The notes beneath the pieces are model-generated. The model was not told the origin of the DNA and did not search any database. It saw only the letters and a program-made list of their open reading frames with translations. From CAZJDM01 sp964544765 (GTDB taxonomy: Bacteria > Bdellovibrionota_B > Oligoflexia > CAYFLR01): 14,610 nucleotides of DNA. Position numbers and translations under genes: made by a program. This document shows, in pieces, positions 1 to 7,536 of this stretch; position 1 is the first letter of the stretch, and every line of letters begins with the position of its first letter. The stretch spans positions 1-14,610 of the forward strand of contig CAZJDM010000117.1 in assembly GCA_964544765.1 (NCBI GenBank), written 5' to 3'.

Positions 1-61
1 TTTTTGTTTATGAACTTTTACACTGTTGAATATTTTACACTCTGAATTGCTGAATCCCATC

Positions 62-90
62 TTGACATCTTAAAAAAAATCAAATATTTA
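62..90 (+). promoter_or_regulatory. Candidate sigma70-type promoter for tRNA-Lys
   Basis: A perfect TTGACA -35 box lies at 62-67. A weak -10 (TATTTA, 85-90, 3 of 6 matches to TATAAT) follows after a 17-nt spacer. Transcription from here would start near 97 and give a leader of about 58 nt before the tRNA. The -35 is convincing; the -10 is poor, so this is a moderate call only. Confidence 0.35.
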
Positions 91-154
91 GGAGAATCAT
101 AACTGGATCATCAATTCGATCAAGTTAATGAATTACAAAATGTTCTTTTTCTGT

Positions 155-227
155 ACTTCGCTAGCTCAGTTGGTAGAGCAACAGACTCTTAATCTGTGGG
201 TCCAGGGTTCGATCCCCTGGCGGAGTA
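155..227 (+). tRNA. tRNA-Lys (anticodon CTT)
   Basis: The full cloverleaf can be folded by eye. The 7-bp acceptor stem is ACTTCGC (155-161) with GCGGAGT (220-226), containing one G-T wobble, and the discriminator base is A227. The D arm is GCTC/GAGC. The anticodon stem ACAGA/TCTGT encloses loop CTCTTAA (186-192), with anticodon CTT at 188-190 reading AAG lysine codons. The variable loop has 5 nt and the T arm is CAGGG-TTCGATC-CCCTG. The 3' CCA is not encoded (the DNA continues CTCC), so it must be added by CCA nucleotidyltransferase. No integrase gene or copy of the tRNA 3' end was noticed downstream, so nothing suggests it has been used as an integration site here. Confidence 0.96.
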
Positions 228-331
228 CTCCTTTCAAAAAATAAAATCAAAATTGTAGCTAAAATGTAGGTATTAAGAATCTAAAACTACAAGATTTCAG
301 GTAGCCAAACCAAATTTGTAGCTAGCTATAT

Positions 332-360
332 TTGCAAATTATTAATAATTCATCTATAGT
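332..360 (+). promoter_or_regulatory. Probable promoter of the alcohol dehydrogenase gene
   Basis: A -35 TTGCAA (332-337, 4 of 6 matches) and a -10 TATAGT (355-360, 5 of 6) are separated by exactly 17 nt. The predicted start near 367 gives a short leader containing the AGGAG ribosome site at 381-385. The region between the tRNA and this promoter (228-331) is AT-rich and contains two copies of TTGTAGCTA (253-261 and 316-324) of unknown significance. Confidence 0.5.
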
Positions 361-394
361 TATATTTACAATACTCGCACAGGAGTAACTAAGA

Positions 395-1663
395 GTGATG
401 GTAGAAAGTTTTCAATTTTCAAAAACACCAAAAATTCTATTCGGGGTAGGTAAATTAGAAGTCATTGGCGATATCATTAGTTTTTATGGCCAATCCATTT
501 TATTGATCACTGGATCAAAATCCTTTACAGCCTCGACTCATTGGTCAAATTTTATTCAATTATTATCCGATTGCAATATACAATATTCCAAAATTGAAGT
601 AAAAAATGAACCTTCCCCCGAGTTTATTGATAATGTAGTAATGGAATTTAAAAATAAAAATATCCAAGTAGTTGTAGCTATCGGAGGAGGAAGTGTTCTA
701 GATGCAGGCAAAGCTATATCCGCCATGCTGCCGGTTGAAGGTTCGGTTATAGAATATATGGAAGACGTGGGAACAGGAAGAATACACAATGGAGAAAAAA
801 TCCCATTTATTGCCGTCCCAACAACCTCAGGAACCGGTAGTGAAGCCTCCAAAAATGCTGTACTTAGTACTATTGGAGATAAAGGATTTAAAAAATCGCT
901 ACGACACGAAAATTTTGTTCCTGATGTAGCGCTAATAGAGCCCAGACTTATGCTTAGCTGTCCACCTCATATAACTGCCACTTGTGGAATGGATACACTC
1001 ACTCAACTGCTCGAATCATATGTTTCTACTAAAGCTACCCCCATGACCGATGCTTTAGCCTTCAGCGCCCTAGCATTATTAAAATATAACCTAGTGCCAG
1101 CTTACAACGAAGGGTCCAACAATCTAGAAGTTAGATCTAATATGGCTTATGCCAGTCTAACTTCCGGTATAACCCTAGCCAATGCTGGATTGGGTACAGT
1201 TCACGGTCTAGCGGGAGTAATTGGTGGTTATTATGACATACCTCATGGATTAATATGTGGAGCGTTGGTTGGAGAGATAACCAAAAAGAACATCCAAATG
1301 CTAAAAGATAATCAAAATGAAAAAAATACAGCCATACTGGCCAAATACGGCAAAATAGGCGAGCTTTTTGCAAATCAGAATCAAGATATTATGCAGAACC
1401 AAGATATAATACAGAGTCAGGATACTAATCAGAGTAAAGGTATAAAGCAGAACCAGGACATTATGACCAATTGTGGTTATCTTACCCAGCAGATTGATTC
1501 CTGGAAAGACACATTAAAAATCCCCAATCTTAGTCTATATGGTATTAAACAAGAGGACCTTCCGAAATTAGCCAATGAAACCAGTAATAGAAACAACCCT
1601 TACGCTCTTTCACCAAAAGACATTGAAGAGATCCTTAAAAAAATCTTTCAAAAGATACCTTAA
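395..1663 (+). CDS. Iron-containing alcohol dehydrogenase family protein
   Basis: This is a cytoplasmic NAD(P)-dependent, metal-dependent alcohol dehydrogenase of the group III (Fe-ADH) family. Such enzymes interconvert alcohols and aldehydes or ketones; the substrate cannot be read from sequence. The Rossmann-like half contains the GGGS dinucleotide motif (residues 97-100) and the family signature PTTSGTGSE (142-150). The expected metal-ligand positions are D200, Q204, H270 (TVHGLAG) and H284 (IPHG). The second ligand, His in FucO-type enzymes, is Gln here (DTLTQLLE); I believe some Fe-ADH-like subfamilies carry this substitution. The C-terminal helical domain has an unusual insert of five Q/N-rich hexapeptides (residues 328-357). 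At 422 aa it is slightly longer than the typical 380-390 aa, and the insert explains this. AGGAG at 381-385 is 9 nt from GTG 395 and 12 nt from ATG 398, so either could be the start. It is probably monocistronic behind the promoter at 332-360. Confidence 0.93.
   Translation: MMVESFQFSKTPKILFGVGKLEVIGDIISFYGQSILLITGSKSFTASTHWSNFIQLLSDCNIQYSKIEVKNEPSPEFIDNVVMEFKNKNIQVVVAIGGGSVLDAGKAISAMLPVEGSVIEYMEDVGTGRIHNGEKIPFIAVPTTSGTGSEASKNAVLSTIGDKGFKKSLRHENFVPDVALIEPRLMLSCPPHITATCGMDTLTQLLESYVSTKATPMTDALAFSALALLKYNLVPAYNEGSNNLEVRSNMAYASLTSGITLANAGLGTVHGLAGVIGGYYDIPHGLICGALVGEITKKNIQMLKDNQNEKNTAILAKYGKIGELFANQNQDIMQNQDIIQSQDTNQSKGIKQNQDIMTNCGYLTQQIDSWKDTLKIPNLSLYGIKQEDLPKLANETSNRNNPYALSPKDIEEILKKIFQKIP
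1376..1465 (+). repeat. Five tandem 18-nt units encoding Q/N-rich hexapeptides
   Basis: Five in-frame 18-nt units encode QNQDIM, QNQDII, QSQDTN, QSKGIK and QNQDIM inside the alcohol dehydrogenase gene (residues 328-357). The first, second and last units are nearly identical as peptides but differ at synonymous third positions. The array therefore looks like an older expansion kept under protein-level constraint, or one drifting without frame loss. It falls within the helical C-terminal domain, where family members normally have a loop, so it is probably a solvent-exposed insert. Confidence 0.85.
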
Positions 1664-1848
1664 AAAAATCATTTACAAAACTATCGATTTTTAGTATCTC
1701 CTCAAACAAGAGTCAAATTGTTTTTATAAATTATAATTAATCCTTCAGAATCAAGGTGCTAATATTTAATTTCGAGTAGCTAAGAAATTAGTAACTCATA
1801 TCGAAAGATCACGGAGTAATAATTAAATTATAAACGACCGGGGGTAAA

Positions 1849-2847
1849 ATGCGTTTAACAGCTAAGTCACTTCTTATCAATATTTTAGTCTTTGTAATTC
1901 TATCAAACACAAAGGGAGTTTTTGCCGATACCTCCCGAAAAGGTGCTCAGTCAAAGCCATCATCACTCGGAAATTCTCTAATTTATTCAGTTTCTCATGC
2001 TGGCTACATAACTCCAACCCAAATGCTAAATAATCTCAACCAAGCTAGAATGGTAATAATTGGTGAATATCACGACGAAATTAATCATCATAAAAATCAA
2101 GAAGAAATAATGCAATCATTGGCTAAAGGTAAAACTGTTTCTGTAGGATTGGAGTTTCTTAATTGGAATCAACAGGAACTATTTGATCAGTACCAATCAT
2201 CCCAAATAAATGAAGAAACCTTTTTAAGAGAGGTAAAATGGAAAAATAGTTATCCCTTTTCTTTTTACCGACCACTTGTAAATATAGCCCTTTCATCAGG
2301 TGGGCGCGCCTATGGTCTTAACATGCCAAGATCTGCTGTTAGGAAAGTTTTATGTGAAGGACCAGATAACGTAAATGATGAAGTAAAAGCGTTAATGCCT
2401 CCGAATTTCACCAAAGGCACCCAACTTGCATTTCAATTTTTTAAGGAAACTATTGAAGAAGTTCACCCATTACCACAAGATTTCTACGATCAATTTTACC
2501 TTGCCCAATCTCTCTGGGATGATACTATGGCTCACAATGCTATTACACACTCAAATCCGGATGATGCACATGCCTTTGTAGTTATTGTAGGGGGATTTCA
2601 TACTTATCACAAATTAGGTCTTCCCGACAGAATTTTAAAACGGACCAACAATGAGCTTGATCCCATTGTTATATCTCAAATTTCATTGGAAAAGCTAACC
2701 ACAGAAGAAGCAGAACCATATATTGAAAAAGACGATAATTACGGAGATTTGGCAGATTATATTATCTTCACCGTAGAAAAAGAATCTACCGAAGAAGAAG
2801 GGGAGCCAAAACCATTACCTCTAGACTACTCAATCCTTTGCCACTAA
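1849..2847 (+). CDS. Exported ChaN/Tiki-superfamily (haem-binding uptake-like) protein
   Basis: Residues 1-26 form a signal peptide with likely cleavage after VFA. The rest matches the ChaN-type domain of the TIKI/EreA/TraB superfamily. It has a first GxxH motif, GEYH (72-75), a paired glutamate in GLEFLNW (E102), the family-typical LWDDTMAHNA stretch (222-231), and a second GxxH motif, GGFH (248-251), followed by LGLPDRI. ChaN in Campylobacter is an iron-regulated haem-binding lipoprotein, and other members of this fold are metal-dependent hydrolases or proteases. Which activity applies here is unknown. There is no lipobox cysteine, so the product should be soluble in the periplasm or secreted. 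At 332 aa it is about the usual size plus an acidic tail (281-320). ATG 1849 is supported by GGGGG at 1840-1844, 4 nt upstream. The 185-nt gap after the dehydrogenase holds a lone TATAAT (1732-1737) without a good -35, so separate transcription is likely but not shown. Confidence 0.85.
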   Translation: MRLTAKSLLINILVFVILSNTKGVFADTSRKGAQSKPSSLGNSLIYSVSHAGYITPTQMLNNLNQARMVIIGEYHDEINHHKNQEEIMQSLAKGKTVSVGLEFLNWNQQELFDQYQSSQINEETFLREVKWKNSYPFSFYRPLVNIALSSGGRAYGLNMPRSAVRKVLCEGPDNVNDEVKALMPPNFTKGTQLAFQFFKETIEEVHPLPQDFYDQFYLAQSLWDDTMAHNAITHSNPDDAHAFVVIVGGFHTYHKLGLPDRILKRTNNELDPIVISQISLEKLTTEEAEPYIEKDDNYGDLADYIIFTVEKESTEEEGEPKPLPLDYSILCH

Positions 2848-3009
2848 AAGAAGAAATAGAGACTACTGGATCCTGAATCTTATTTTCATTTACTATTGAC
2901 TAAATTTGGGATAAGGGATCTAATCTATTACCAAGAAAACTTCTAACATTGTGAATCTGTTTTATAACAGGAAAATTGAACTACTCTAAATTGACTAATC
3001 AGACAGAAT

Positions 3010-3777
3010 CTAATCAAATGAAAATAAAAATGAGACTCGAATAGCATTATAAGAAAGATCGAATTCCTTCTGAGTATCATCCACACTGGAAAGATTCAGA
3101 TTATTAGTAAAATTAGTATAAGCTATAGAAAGATAAGAACCGGATATACCATAAGAACGAGCTAAAGAACTACTAGAGTTAATATCAATCAAACCAATAT
3201 TCAACAAGGCTCCGGCCGCCCAAAGTAATCCACCTCGACTACCCTGATAATCTTCATCCTCACGAACTCCATCAAATATAATATTCTGAAAACCTATATC
3301 AAAAAAAGGAACTAAATATGAATAAAGAGTCTCAATAATATCTAACTTATAAGTCAAGTATATATAAATCGGATAAAAATTTATTTTAATCTCATAATCT
3401 GTTTCTATAAAGTGATTACCTTCCGCTTTTAAAGCGTTCCCTACTCCTCTAAAATATCCAATCCGACCACCAATTCCGGTCATACCAAAGACATCGAACA
3501 AATAACGCTCATAAGACAAATAAAACAGCGAAATTCTTTTACCTAAGAGGATTTTATTTTCACTAACTGACTCAATTTCACCATCAGTATTTTTTAATGA
3601 AATATCTTTAAATCCTGTCAGTCTTATATTTCCCCAGCCAAAAGAGAAATTTGATTGTTCAGTCTTTCCCGATAGTTGAAAATATTTATCAGAAAAAGAT
3701 TCCTCACCCATTAAGGAATTATAGCCAAACAAACCAAAGAAAGCTAAAAATATAGATATTAGTAATAGTTTTTCCAT
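3010..3777 (-). CDS. Predicted outer-membrane beta-barrel-like protein
   Basis: I do not recognise a named family. The N-terminus (MEKLLLISIFLAFFGLFG) is a signal peptide, with cleavage probably near residues 18-24. The mature 230-odd residues alternate polar and aromatic/hydrophobic residues in strand-like blocks (for example around residues 75-110 and 125-165). They end in a strand-like VSFLFSFD with aromatic residues close to the C-terminus, a common feature of outer-membrane barrels. There are no strong transmembrane helices after the signal and no cysteines. The start codon lies inside the upstream lipoprotein gene (19-nt overlap, 3759-3777) and has no clear Shine-Dalgarno, so translation is probably coupled to that gene. 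The two products probably act together in the envelope. The barrel call is inference from composition. Confidence 0.7.
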   Translation of the reverse strand: MEKLLLISIFLAFFGLFGYNSLMGEESFSDKYFQLSGKTEQSNFSFGWGNIRLTGFKDISLKNTDGEIESVSENKILLGKRISLFYLSYERYLFDVFGMTGIGGRIGYFRGVGNALKAEGNHFIETDYEIKINFYPIYIYLTYKLDIIETLYSYLVPFFDIGFQNIIFDGVREDEDYQGSRGGLLWAAGALLNIGLIDINSSSSLARSYGISGSYLSIAYTNFTNNLNLSSVDDTQKEFDLSYNAIRVSFLFSFD

Positions 3778-4553
3778 AATAATTGTATCGTAGAGTCACA
3801 AACTGACGAACTGTCTCCTATTGTAAAATCAAAGTTATTAACTGATAAACCTGAAATAACATCTTCTAAATTTTTTGATACTATCGTATGTATTTTCAAA
3901 CATAAATATGAAACTTCATTAGATACATTATGAATTCTTTTTAATCTAAATACTTTTTCAAAATATAATTCAAAGTCACCACGTATTAGATTCTGTATAT
4001 TAAATTGACCCGAACTGTCTATAGTAAAGACACGTCTTTCGTCAAACCTTCCATCTTCAATACCAAATTTTCCCACTCCTTTAAATCCACTAACAAAATT
4101 ACTCTTGGTTACCAGTGGATCAAATGCCACTACATAATCTTTAAAGATACTTTGATCAGGATATTTAAGGTTAAACTGATAGATAAAATAAGAACTAAAA
4201 TCATCCCCATCAGAAAAGGTTAAAACATCATCGACGTTATTATCGATGTTATTGTTGTTGTTATTGTCATTACTAGTATCATCTTCACTGTTATCGCCAT
4301 CAAGATCAAAACCACAATCTTCATCATTATTGCTATTAACATTATACTTCAAATCGCAAATAGGAGAACCAAATACTAAAGAAGAAGAACCTATAATATT
4401 ACCAGAAATACAATAATCACCTTCATAACAATCCACAGTCTCAGTTTGTTGCTCTTCAGTATGATCATATTTAAGAGGATCTCCCCTTTCTTCCAAACAG
4501 CCCCAATAAAAACCCAATAATAAAACAAGACTACTGAGTTTTAAAAAATTCAT
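3759..4553 (-). CDS. Putative lipoprotein with Asp/Asn-rich linker
   Basis: A lipoprotein signal is visible: basic residue, hydrophobic core, then GFYWGC with C19 as the lipidated residue. Trp at -2 is unusual and points to a relaxed lipobox. Residues 20-70 contain several cysteines (C42, C48, C66, C80). Residues 72-117 are an acidic, Asn-rich low-complexity tether with a run of six Asn and DLDGD-type segments that could bind calcium. The C-terminal half is a folded domain. The segment around 174-200 (IDSSGQFNIQNLIRGDFEL) has the G-x-F…NL…G pattern of carboxypeptidase-regulatory-like or transthyretin-like beta sandwiches, a weak resemblance only. ATG 4553 is strongly supported by AGGAGG at 4564-4559, 5 nt away, and by the promoter at 4611-4583. 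It is the first gene of a two-gene operon with the beta-barrel-like gene. Function unknown. Confidence 0.8.
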   Translation of the reverse strand: MNFLKLSSLVLLLGFYWGCLEERGDPLKYDHTEEQQTETVDCYEGDYCISGNIIGSSSLVFGSPICDLKYNVNSNNDEDCGFDLDGDNSEDDTSNDNNNNNNIDNNVDDVLTFSDGDDFSSYFIYQFNLKYPDQSIFKDYVVAFDPLVTKSNFVSGFKGVGKFGIEDGRFDERRVFTIDSSGQFNIQNLIRGDFELYFEKVFRLKRIHNVSNEVSYLCLKIHTIVSKNLEDVISGLSVNNFDFTIGDSSSVCDSTIQLLWKNYY

Positions 4554-4558
4554 TCTAA

Positions 4559-4564
4559 CCTCCT
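4559..4564 (-). promoter_or_regulatory. Strong Shine-Dalgarno AGGAGG of the minus-strand operon
   Basis: On the minus strand AGGAGG precedes ATG 4553 with a 5-nt spacer. It is the best ribosome-binding site in the window and fixes the start of the lipoprotein gene. Confidence 0.85.
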
Positions 4565-4582
4565 AGGATTGCTCTAAAATTA

Positions 4583-4611
4583 AGTTTAACTTATGGAACC
4601 AGCTTTGTCAA
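4583..4611 (-). promoter_or_regulatory. Sigma70-type promoter of the lipoprotein/barrel operon
   Basis: Read on the minus strand, a perfect TTGACA (4611-4606) is followed after exactly 17 nt by TAAACT (4588-4583, 4 of 6 matches to TATAAT). Transcription would begin near 4576, giving a leader of about 23 nt that contains the AGGAGG site. Placement, spacing and the ribosome site agree well. Confidence 0.55.
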
Positions 4612-4634
4612 AAGCATAATGCCGCCTAAGGCCA

Positions 4635-4707
4635 CAGCCTTCAGTTTTCCGTTTTCCGTTTTCAGCTAAAACAATTTTTCTGAAGACAGAAGACTGATAA
4701 CTGATGA
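4635..4707. repeat. Intergenic heptamer-based hairpin repeat
   Basis: Two 24-nt arms (4642-4665 and 4680-4703) pair without gaps around a 14-nt loop: 19 Watson-Crick pairs, 2 G-T wobbles and 3 mismatches. Each arm has a 7-nt period. The left arm contains GTTTTCC, GTTTTCC, GTTTTCA in tandem, and the complement of the right arm reads CAGTTAT, CAGTCTT, CTGTCTT. The left flank CAGCCTTCAG (4635-4644) and the 15-mer CAGTTATCAGTCTTC (inverted at 4689-4703) both recur at 14581-14602. This makes it one copy of a dispersed family. A run of seven T (4708-4714) follows the right arm, so the plus-strand RNA could act as a terminator, but no plus-strand gene lies immediately upstream. Confidence 0.75.
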
Positions 4708-4794
4708 TTTTTTTAGATCTGAAATATCAATAGTCTAAAGATATTAATTTACATACCGATGTATATTAACAGTAATACTACCGATATAAATGAT

Positions 4795-7395
4795 ATGAAG
4801 AAAAACTTTGTTATATCAGCATTAATATTAACTTTCTCAATTAGTCTCTCTCTTTTGAGTGGATGTACAGTTTCATCTGATTGGTCCAGGGATACTACTG
4901 ACAACGAAAACATCCCTGATGCGGTTAATGATACATACACTCTTGATTTAAATAACATCCAGCCTTTATCGGTACTAGACAATGACACCGATGCTGATAG
5001 CGACACTTTAACTGTTGAATCAACTACCGATTGCACCAATGGAGGAACAGTTGCCATTAACACAGATTATACCATCACCTACACACCACCCAACACCTAT
5101 CCTGGAAGTGACACCTTTACTTACACTATATCTGACGGTAATAGCGGAGCGGACACCGCATCTGTTACTATCAGTTATACTAAATCAACTCTTTCAATGA
5201 ATCAAAGTGATCCCGCTTCAACTGATGACGCTTCCTATTTAAGTACCGCTGATATCACTTTTACCATTACAAACAGTGGAACAACCACTGCTAGTTCACT
5301 GAGTTTCACCGGTTTATCGGGTAGTTGGGCCAGAAATGGCGGAACTTGCGATCAATCAATAGCCGTAGACGCGACTTGTACATATATTGCTCAGTTCACT
5401 TCTCCTGGTGAGGCTACCGTAAATGATACTATCATTCTAACTTACAACGACGGAACTACGAGTAGCGCTCAAACCACTAAAGATGTGGTAGGCAATGGTA
5501 TTCCAGCCAGCATCACTGTAGCTCCGGTATACTCAAACAATAAAGATTGGAACGATTATATCGCCAATGATGACAGCAACAATGACGCTTATAACCAGGA
5601 CGATACCGCCTGTACCAGCGCAACCAACCTACCATCGGACTGTATTCATGGTGGTGAAAAACTCAAAGCTGAATTCACCTTAGAAAGTAGTTGCTCCAAC
5701 TTAACTGTTTCTGAAAATTTAGGAGCCTTTAATTGGGTATGCGCAACTGCTGCAAGTTCGGTAATATTCTATACCTCAGGATTAAAATTTGACAAAGGTT
5801 TACAAGATTTAATATCCAACACATCGTGGAAGACAAACTATATATCCATCTCTAACGGTACTTACACCATTGCCCAAAGTAGTGCTGCTGCCTGGTGGGA
5901 AAATACTATAAATTCACTCCCCGATAGTAGTGGTGGCGTAGAATCACTGGGAACTTCTGGTACCATTTATACTCTTAACAGTAACAGCACTGGCCAAGGA
6001 TACAATATTACCGCTGACAAAGTTGGGATCGTGATTTTTAGTGGATATAAATTCACTTATAACAGTAATCCCGCCACTGATAATTGTAATGCCAGTGATG
6101 GTACAACTACCGGAGCGGATACTATGTGTATAATTTCCACGGGCAATAGTCCCAGCGCTAAAAAATTTCTTTGGATCGAGGGAAATTTCGAGGCTGCGGG
6201 AACCAATAACACCGCCGAATATGGTATCTTCTTTTATGATACTACTATCTCTCAAATCAGGAACACTGGCGTCCAAAATACTTCTAGCAAGGGAATTCTA
6301 TTAACTTCGGCTGATTTTAATCTACTTTATAATAATGTGGTGGCCAATAGTTCAGATTCAGGCGTAGAGCTTAATGCCTCTCCCAAAAATGTTCTATCCT
6401 ATATAAATACACCTAATAATGTTGAGGGTATTCTACTAAACAATGCCGATGGAAACTTTATCACTCACGCTATTATATCCAATAATTCTATAGGAATTAA
6501 GTTTGAAAGTGGTTCAGAGAGTAATAACCTATCTTTTATTACCGCTACCAATAACTCATCACAAGGAATTTTCATTGATAGTTCCGATAGTAATAATCTC
6601 AATCAGGTTGTAACAGTAAATAGTACAGAGGGAATAAAAATAACAGCATCCAGTACCTTGAAGTTTGCTCAATTTGTCGCAGCCAATAACAGTAGTCTTG
6701 GAATGTCACTAACTAACTATTCTGTTGAATTCGATGGTAAATTATTAATGGGGCAAAATGGACAAGATTGCTGGAAAGGTCTTGGTAGTACTGGAGGAAT
6801 GAATGTTTCCGGTGGTAATTGTTCTCCCGTTGCACCATCTGACGCAGGATCTCCCATAGTAGTAGACCTATCTAACTCCTTTAAGGCCGAAGTATCCAGC
6901 GCAGACAGCCTAAATTCAACATCCTCAAACCCAGCTAAAATCTACAATGACGGCATCACTGATTGGATCGAATTTGATAACATTTTTCGAAATTGGGGTC
7001 TGGATGGAGCCAGTGATTTTCCCAACTCCAATAATGCCAATAGATGTACTGGAGGAGACAACTGTGTAATATGGGATTGGCGAATAGAAAGCGCTGACAC
7101 CAATATATATAATCGCAGTGGAGATGGCGAAAATTCAAATCCCGCCTTTACCAATGGCGATACTTGCCCTAGTCCCGTGGATGGAAGTCAAATCTTTACC
7201 GGCAACACCTATTTAATGAACGCTCTGGAAATCATTGGAGATTCCATTGGCGATGAAGACGGTTTATGCGAAACCGAGGAATCATGTATTTATGCACCTC
7301 ACTTTGGAGCCTACCTTGGTGAAGGCGATTATACAGCTAAAACTTGTAGTTTTACCAACGGAACAGTGGAAGACGTCACAATCTATGCTTACTAG
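4795..7395 (+). CDS. Large lipoprotein: Ig-like domains plus right-handed beta-helix
   Basis: A probable surface lipoprotein. Start ATG 4795 (MKKNF…) is preferred over an upstream in-frame ATG at 4759 because it begins the signal peptide directly. The lipobox is LLSGC with C24. Neither start has a visible Shine-Dalgarno. Domains (numbered from 4795): cadherin-like/bacterial Ig tandem-type domain about 41-118 (VLDND near the start, GSDTFTYTISDG near the end); a second Ig-like domain about 121-226 with a Cys pair; a module from DWNDYI (241-246) to about 450 containing CIHGGEKLK and AAAWW; NosD/PbH1-like beta-helix coils about 460-660 with N/S-rich turns (SSGV…, EGILL, IGIKF, QGIFI); and a C-terminal cap with EIIGDSIGDEDGLCE…C (812-831), an Asp-rich loop that may bind calcium. 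It is paralogous to the 1992-aa protein immediately downstream but lacks the Calx-beta array. Adhesion or polysaccharide interaction is plausible; no catalytic residues were identified. Confidence 0.85.
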   Translation: MKKNFVISALILTFSISLSLLSGCTVSSDWSRDTTDNENIPDAVNDTYTLDLNNIQPLSVLDNDTDADSDTLTVESTTDCTNGGTVAINTDYTITYTPPNTYPGSDTFTYTISDGNSGADTASVTISYTKSTLSMNQSDPASTDDASYLSTADITFTITNSGTTTASSLSFTGLSGSWARNGGTCDQSIAVDATCTYIAQFTSPGEATVNDTIILTYNDGTTSSAQTTKDVVGNGIPASITVAPVYSNNKDWNDYIANDDSNNDAYNQDDTACTSATNLPSDCIHGGEKLKAEFTLESSCSNLTVSENLGAFNWVCATAASSVIFYTSGLKFDKGLQDLISNTSWKTNYISISNGTYTIAQSSAAAWWENTINSLPDSSGGVESLGTSGTIYTLNSNSTGQGYNITADKVGIVIFSGYKFTYNSNPATDNCNASDGTTTGADTMCIISTGNSPSAKKFLWIEGNFEAAGTNNTAEYGIFFYDTTISQIRNTGVQNTSSKGILLTSADFNLLYNNVVANSSDSGVELNASPKNVLSYINTPNNVEGILLNNADGNFITHAIISNNSIGIKFESGSESNNLSFITATNNSSQGIFIDSSDSNNLNQVVTVNSTEGIKITASSTLKFAQFVAANNSSLGMSLTNYSVEFDGKLLMGQNGQDCWKGLGSTGGMNVSGGNCSPVAPSDAGSPIVVDLSNSFKAEVSSADSLNSTSSNPAKIYNDGITDWIEFDNIFRNWGLDGASDFPNSNNANRCTGGDNCVIWDWRIESADTNIYNRSGDGENSNPAFTNGDTCPSPVDGSQIFTGNTYLMNALEIIGDSIGDEDGLCETEESCIYAPHFGAYLGEGDYTAKTCSFTNGTVEDVTIYAY

Positions 7396-7536
7396 GCATT
7401 CATAACCATCTATAATGTTAAGCATTTTAATGAATATTTCACATTTACCCTAGTGTTACCGAGCTAGTTAATAGACGTAATATATTAATGTAATGTAAAG
7501 AAATACTCAATCTATAAACCAGAGTGGATTTTGGTT

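Noticed and set aside
155..394. tRNA-Lys as the attachment site of an integrated element
   Set aside because: I found no integrase, no phage genes and no noticed copy of the tRNA 3' end. The downstream TTGTAGCTA pair (253-261, 316-324) is not part of the tRNA.
556..852. 98-codon open frame antisense to the alcohol dehydrogenase
   Set aside because: It lies entirely inside a well-supported gene, has no ribosome site and no recognisable protein features. The same applies to the other antisense or out-of-frame ORFs within the large lipoprotein genes.
1704..1725. AAACAA…TTGTTT with following T run as a terminator after the dehydrogenase gene
   Set aside because: The stem is only six A-T-rich pairs and too weak for an intrinsic terminator.
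2936..2975. CTGTT-TTAT-AACAG hairpin between the convergent genes at 2848-3009
   Set aside because: A 5-bp stem without a T-tract in either direction is not enough to call a terminator. I see nothing else in this gap.
4005..4223. 72-codon plus-strand frame within the minus-strand lipoprotein gene
   Set aside because: It is a shadow of a gene whose signal peptide, promoter and Shine-Dalgarno support the opposite strand.
7531..7536. TTG at 7531 as the start of the giant lipoprotein
   Set aside because: It is too close to the AGTGGA ribosome site. ATG 7537 is better spaced and gives a clean signal peptide.
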